Shown here: positions 12,366-13,275 of the stretch, piece by piece
How the letters are laid out: each line of letters begins with the position of its first letter
Position numbering within the stretch: the stretch's first letter is position 1
Source of the DNA: Acidobacteriota bacterium
GTDB lineage: Bacteria > Acidobacteriota > Terriglobia > Acidiferrales > UBA7541
DNA: 13,275 bases
Direction of reading: 5' to 3'
Assembly: GCA_003161495.1 (NCBI GenBank)
Contig: PMOP01000512.1
Coordinates: 1,098-14,372, forward strand
Made by a program: the position numbers and the translations under genes
The notes under the pieces: model-generated
Database searches by the model: none
The model's input: only the letters and a program-made list of their open reading frames with translations
Told to the model about the DNA's origin: nothing

Positions 12366-13275
12366 TGCCTCCCATTGGATCGGCGGTCACGCGCCGCGAA
12401 ATGTCCCGATGAAGCAAAGCGGCGCACGCAGCGGACACCGCCAGTAATGCGATTCCCACAACATTTTCGCCGAGACAAACTTTGCCAATACCAAATAACG
12501 CCGCGTACACCATAGCGCAGCCTAGCGCCCACGCCAGCAAATTTCTCCCCAGGTCGCGCGTCTCGGGCAACTCGGGGGCGAGCGACGCAATACGCCGCCA
12601 ACCGGCGGCGTGCGGCCGCACTTTTCTGTAGAAGCGCAGCAGTATTTCCTGATGCTCGGGCGGCGTCAGCAGCGTGACCGCGACCCACGCAATCGTCGTC
12701 ACTGCTGTGGTCGCCAGCGTGGTCTTGGCGAAAATTACCGGTGCGCTTCCACCGAACATTTGCCAGTGATGCAGAATCAGCGTCATCCCCAGCGCTGTGG
12801 CCATGGCGGAGATTTCGCTCCAGGCATTGATACGCCACCAGTACCAGCGCAGCAGATAAACTCCGCCGGTCCCCGCGCCAACTTCGAGCACCACTTCCCA
12901 GCCCTGACTAATCGTCGCCAATTGCGCCGAAACGTACGCCGATGCCGCCACCAGCAGCAGCGTGGCGATGCGCGAAATATTCACGTAATGTTTTTCCGTG
13001 GCGTCGCGGCGAATAAATCGCCGGTAAAAATCTTCCACCATATAGGAACTTCCCCAGTTGAGCTGCGTTGCAATGGTGGACATGAACGCGGCCATAAATC
13101 CGGCAATTAAAATTCCACGCAGCGCGTGCGGCATGAACGTGGTCGCCACCAGCATGTAGCCAGTCTCTGGATGCTGCAAGCCGGGATACAAGGCCGCGGC
13201 GGCCAGCGCCGTCAGTATCCATGGCCAGGGACGCAGCGCATAGTGCGCCACGTTGAACCACAGCACGGAAAGCAA
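12355..13275 (-). CDS. Sodium:solute symporter (SSS family), 5' end outside window
   Basis: The frame enters at the right edge with no start codon of its own, so 306 C-terminal residues are visible of a protein that is probably 500-600 long. Repeated hydrophobic helices and the conserved helix RGILIAGFMAAFMSTIATQLNWGSSYMVEDFYRRF fit the SSS family. There, the Ser/Thr-rich stretch (MSTIATQLNWGSS) forms part of the second sodium site. It continues with YVNISRIATLLLVAASAYVSA, a GAGTGGVYLLRWYWWRINAWSE segment, and two or three further helices. The WYWWRINAWSE element occurs in a group of uncharacterised bacterial SSS carriers, so the substrate is unknown. Its end overlaps the MFS gene, indicating a shared transcript, and a matching carboxylate substrate is possible. 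Confidence 0.88.
   Translation of the reverse strand: MLSVLWFNVAHYALRPWPWILTALAAAALYPGLQHPETGYMLVATTFMPHALRGILIAGFMAAFMSTIATQLNWGSSYMVEDFYRRFIRRDATEKHYVNISRIATLLLVAASAYVSAQLATISQGWEVVLEVGAGTGGVYLLRWYWWRINAWSEISAMATALGMTLILHHWQMFGGSAPVIFAKTTLATTAVTTIAWVAVTLLTPPEHQEILLRFYRKVRPHAAGWRRIASLAPELPETRDLGRNLLAWALGCAMVYAALFGIGKVCLGENVVGIALLAVSAACAALLHRDISRRVTADPMGGSVV

Noticed and set aside
12296..12838. Minus-strand frame of 180 codons overlapping the symporter and MFS genes
   Set aside because: It is an alternative frame of the symporter gene; its Arg/Ala/Gly-rich translation shows no membrane pattern or motif.

Overview
The window looks like chromosomal DNA of a soil-type Acidobacteriota bacterium. 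This is an inference from the moderately high GC content, the DUF6152 and GKPDLSG-type secreted proteins, the GAF-ANTAR regulator, the Mla-type lipid transport locus and several families of short palindromic intergenic repeats; no rRNA or other phylogenetic marker is present. Except for one gene at 622-1032, every gene is on the minus strand, so the story reads from right to left. I see no tRNA, rRNA, CRISPR array, transposase or phage gene.

Right end (13275 down to 10484): a sodium:solute symporter cut by the window edge, an overlapping MFS carrier with a lactate/pyruvate-transporter-like SHGTQD motif, and a small YqaA/DedA-type membrane protein. Then come a uroporphyrinogen-III synthase (HemD) and a GAF-ANTAR regulator, separated by palindromic repeats.

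Middle (8525 to 7126): the DAHP synthase gene, first step of the shikimate pathway. Its roughly 240-base leader carries what looks like a complete ribosome-mediated transcription attenuator. It has a sigma70-like promoter with a 17-base spacer and a 30-codon leader peptide with eight aromatic residues within 13 codons (Tyr, Trp and Phe mixed). It also has three mutually exclusive perfect stems (1:2 pause, 2:3 antiterminator, 3:4 terminator) and a U6 tract. The promoter puts the transcript start at or next to the leader AUG, so the leader peptide is probably translated from a leaderless mRNA.

Left-middle (6969 to 1046): one long gene string: an RsbW/SpoIIAB-like serine kinase, a SpoIIAA/MlaB-like STAS protein, MlaE permease, MlaF ATPase, MlaD (MCE) protein, an ABC_trans_aux lipoprotein, a SpoIIE-type PP2C phosphatase, and an exported FKBP prolyl isomerase. 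All three parts of a partner-switching phospho-relay (kinase, STAS substrate, phosphatase) thus flank and interleave with a lipid ABC transporter whose known E. coli version already contains a STAS subunit, MlaB. I infer phosphorylation-gated lipid transport.

Left end (1032 to 1): a DUF6152 exported protein and a divergent exported protein cut by the window edge. Both have promoters placed so that transcription would begin at the start codon.

Repeats: five copies of a palindromic family (around 1531, 7084, 8394, 9352 and 10404) and one inverted array of heptamers (3234-3380) occupy the gaps. In four cases (PP2C, MlaD, GAF-ANTAR, HemD) the TAG stop codon of the upstream gene is the first bases of the repeat itself.
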